Program-made: the position numbers and the translations under genes
Shown: piece after piece, positions 62,853-64,000 of the stretch
Position numbering within the stretch: the stretch's first letter is position 1
Layout of the letters: every line of letters starts with the position of its first letter
Notes under the pieces: model-generated
Told to the model about the DNA's origin: nothing
What the model saw: the letters and a program-made list of their open reading frames with translations, nothing else
Database searches by the model: none
DNA from: Methylobacterium sp. FF17
GTDB taxonomy: Bacteria > Pseudomonadota > Alphaproteobacteria > Rhizobiales > Beijerinckiaceae
DNA length: 64,000 nucleotides
Direction: 5' to 3'
NCBI RefSeq assembly: GCF_025813715.1
Contig: NZ_CP107532.1
Span: 2,046,001-2,110,000 of the forward strand

Positions 62853-64000
62853 TCAAGCTGCCCGGACGGTGCCGAGGAAGCGGGTCACCGCGTCGTTGAG
62901 CTGCTCGGATTCGCGCGAGAGCTCGGAGGCCGAGGCCAGGACCTGGGAGGCCGCCGCGCCGGTCTCCTCGGCCGCGCTGGCGACCCCGGAGATGTTGGTG
63001 GTGACCTCGCCGGTGCCGGCGGCCGCCTCGGCGACGTTGCGCACGATCTCCTGGGTGGCCGCACCCTGCTCCTCGACGGCCGCCGCGATGGAGGTCGCGA
63101 CGCCGCTGATCTCGCGAATGCGCCCGCTGATGGCGTCGATCGCCGTCACGGCCTGGCCCGTGGAGCCCTGGATGCGGCCGATCTGCCCGCTGATCTCCTC
63201 GGTGGCCCGGGCGGTCTGGTTGGCGAGTTCCTTGACCTCGGCGGCCACCACCGCGAAGCCCCGTCCGGCCTCGCCGGCGCGGGCCGCCTCGATGGTGGCG
63301 TTGAGCGCCAGCAGGTTGGTCTGACCCGCGATGCTCGCGATCATCGCCACCACGTCGCCGATCCGGGCGGCGGCGGCGCTGAGCTCCTGAACCTCCGTCG
63401 CGGTCCGGGCGGCCTCGTCCACCGCGCGCTGCGCCAGTTGCGTCGAGCCGTCGACCTGCCGGCCGATCTCCTGGACCGAAGCCCCGAGCTCCTCGGCGGC
63501 GGCCGCCACCATGCCGACGTTGGAAGCCGCCTGATCGGCCGCCGCCGCGACGGTCGTGGATTGCCGGGCGGTTCCGGACGCCGTCTCGGCCATGCTCCCG
63601 GCGGTGGCGCGCAGCTGGGTCGCCGCTGCCGTCACGCGGCCGAGGATGCCGCTGACCGCGCCCTCGAAGCCGTCGGCCATCTCCCGCATGGCGGCCTTGC
63701 GCTGGGCTTCCGCACCGGCGCGGGCGAGGCGGGTCTCTTCCTCCAGGGCACGGCTGCGCAGGAGGTTCGCCCGGAAGGTTTCGAGGGCATCGGCCATGGC
63801 GCCGATCTCGTCACGGCGACCGACGCTGGGGACCGCCGCGTCCGCGTCCCCGTCCGCCACCCGCCGCATGGCCGCCGTCATGGCACCGAGGGGGCGGGTG
63901 ACACCGAAGATCGTGTATCCCATGGCAGCGAGCGCCATCAGGGCCGAGAGCCCCAGCATGACCTGCGTGACCCGCATCGTGCTGACCTGCTCGTCGCGTG
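62853..64000 (-). CDS. Methyl-accepting chemotaxis protein, N-terminus outside the window
   Basis: The frame is open to the right edge (RDEQVST precedes the first internal Met), so the sensor part lies outside. Visible: a membrane helix ([20 protein letters not shown]), a HAMP domain ([20 protein letters not shown]), a linker, and the MCP signalling domain whose hairpin tip is [20 protein letters not shown] with [20 protein letters not shown]. It ends FLGTVRAA without a CheR-tethering pentapeptide. It couples to CheA/CheW; the ligand is not knowable here. Confidence 0.93.
   Translation of the reverse strand, partial: RDEQVSTMRVTQVMLGLSALMALAAMGYTIFGVTRPLGAMTAAMRRVADGDADAAVPSVGRRDEIGAMADALETFRANLLRSRALEEETRLARAGAEAQRKAAMREMADGFEGAVSGILGRVTAAATQLRATAGSMAETASGTARQSTTVAAAADQAASNVGMVAAAAEELGASVQEIGRQVDGSTQLAQRAVDEAARTATEVQELSAAAARIGDVVAMIASIAGQTNLLALNATIEAARAGEAGRGFAVVAAEVKELANQTARATEEISGQIGRIQGSTGQAVTAIDAISGRIREISGVATSIAAAVEEQGAATQEIVRNVAEAAAGTGEVTTNISGVASAAEETGAAASQVLASASELSRESEQLNDAVTRFLGTVRAA

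Overview
The window is very GC-rich, densely coded, and reads like a chromosomal segment of an alphaproteobacterium of the order Hyphomicrobiales, most probably Methylobacterium or a close relative. This is an inference from gene content: a MucR-type regulator, DUF6456-like and DUF6894-like proteins, the SH3-protein/2-hydroxyacid-dehydrogenase pair, a MeaB GTPase, 3-hydroxybutyrate dehydrogenase, a PhoH ATPase and HWE-type and hybrid PAS/GAF kinases. I see no rRNA, tRNA, insertion sequence, phage gene or CRISPR array. One gene runs off each end: a PepSY membrane protein at the left and a chemotaxis receptor at the right.

Layout. 1-3377: an iron-uptake pair (TonB-dependent siderophore receptor, PepSY membrane protein). 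3748-8117: cupin, a calcium-binding RTX protein, a small secreted protein and an SH3 protein. 8374-13280: hydroxyacid dehydrogenase, a PAS/HWE kinase with a degraded ATP site, SufE, a DUF6456 protein and MucR. 13281-18264: oligopeptidase B, a large hybrid sensor kinase and a possible small ORF coupled to it. 18379-36191: the most distinctive region. It holds an AsmA protein, a type I secretion membrane-fusion protein and ABC exporter and, divergent from them, a 3547-residue repeat adhesin. 36301-39392: small secreted protein, DUF6894 protein, a Crp/Fnr regulator, and divergently a receiver-Crp fusion with a coupled 79-residue protein.

39637-49491: two LysE exporters, KatG, a UvrD/PcrA helicase, PhoH, a tiny secreted Met/Arg-rich protein and a YkuD lipoprotein. 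49844-53362: AccA, an AEC carrier, 3-hydroxybutyrate dehydrogenase and a CsbD-like stress protein. 53513-57036: a pyroglutamyl-peptidase-like protein translationally coupled to MeaB, a DUF900-type lipoprotein esterase and an acidic-tailed small protein. 57212-64000: a second L,D-transpeptidase, an SDR, glucose-6-phosphate dehydrogenase, a GntR regulator, a SnoaL-like secreted protein and the partial chemoreceptor.

How the parts work together. The ABC exporter and fusion protein (with a TolC-like channel encoded elsewhere) most plausibly secrete the divergent giant adhesin. That protein has FG-GAP calcium loops, three Ig-like supermodules of about 500 residues each, a 15-bp-repeat linker, and a C-terminus of six copies of a 38-residue YL..N.DVAAAG unit in place of RTX nonapeptides. 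This secretion/adhesion locus is the best candidate for something under-described. Secondary points of interest are the receiver-Crp fusion with its divergent Crp partner, the degenerate HWE kinase, and the exported peptide whose last 39 residues are almost only Met, Arg, Glu and His.
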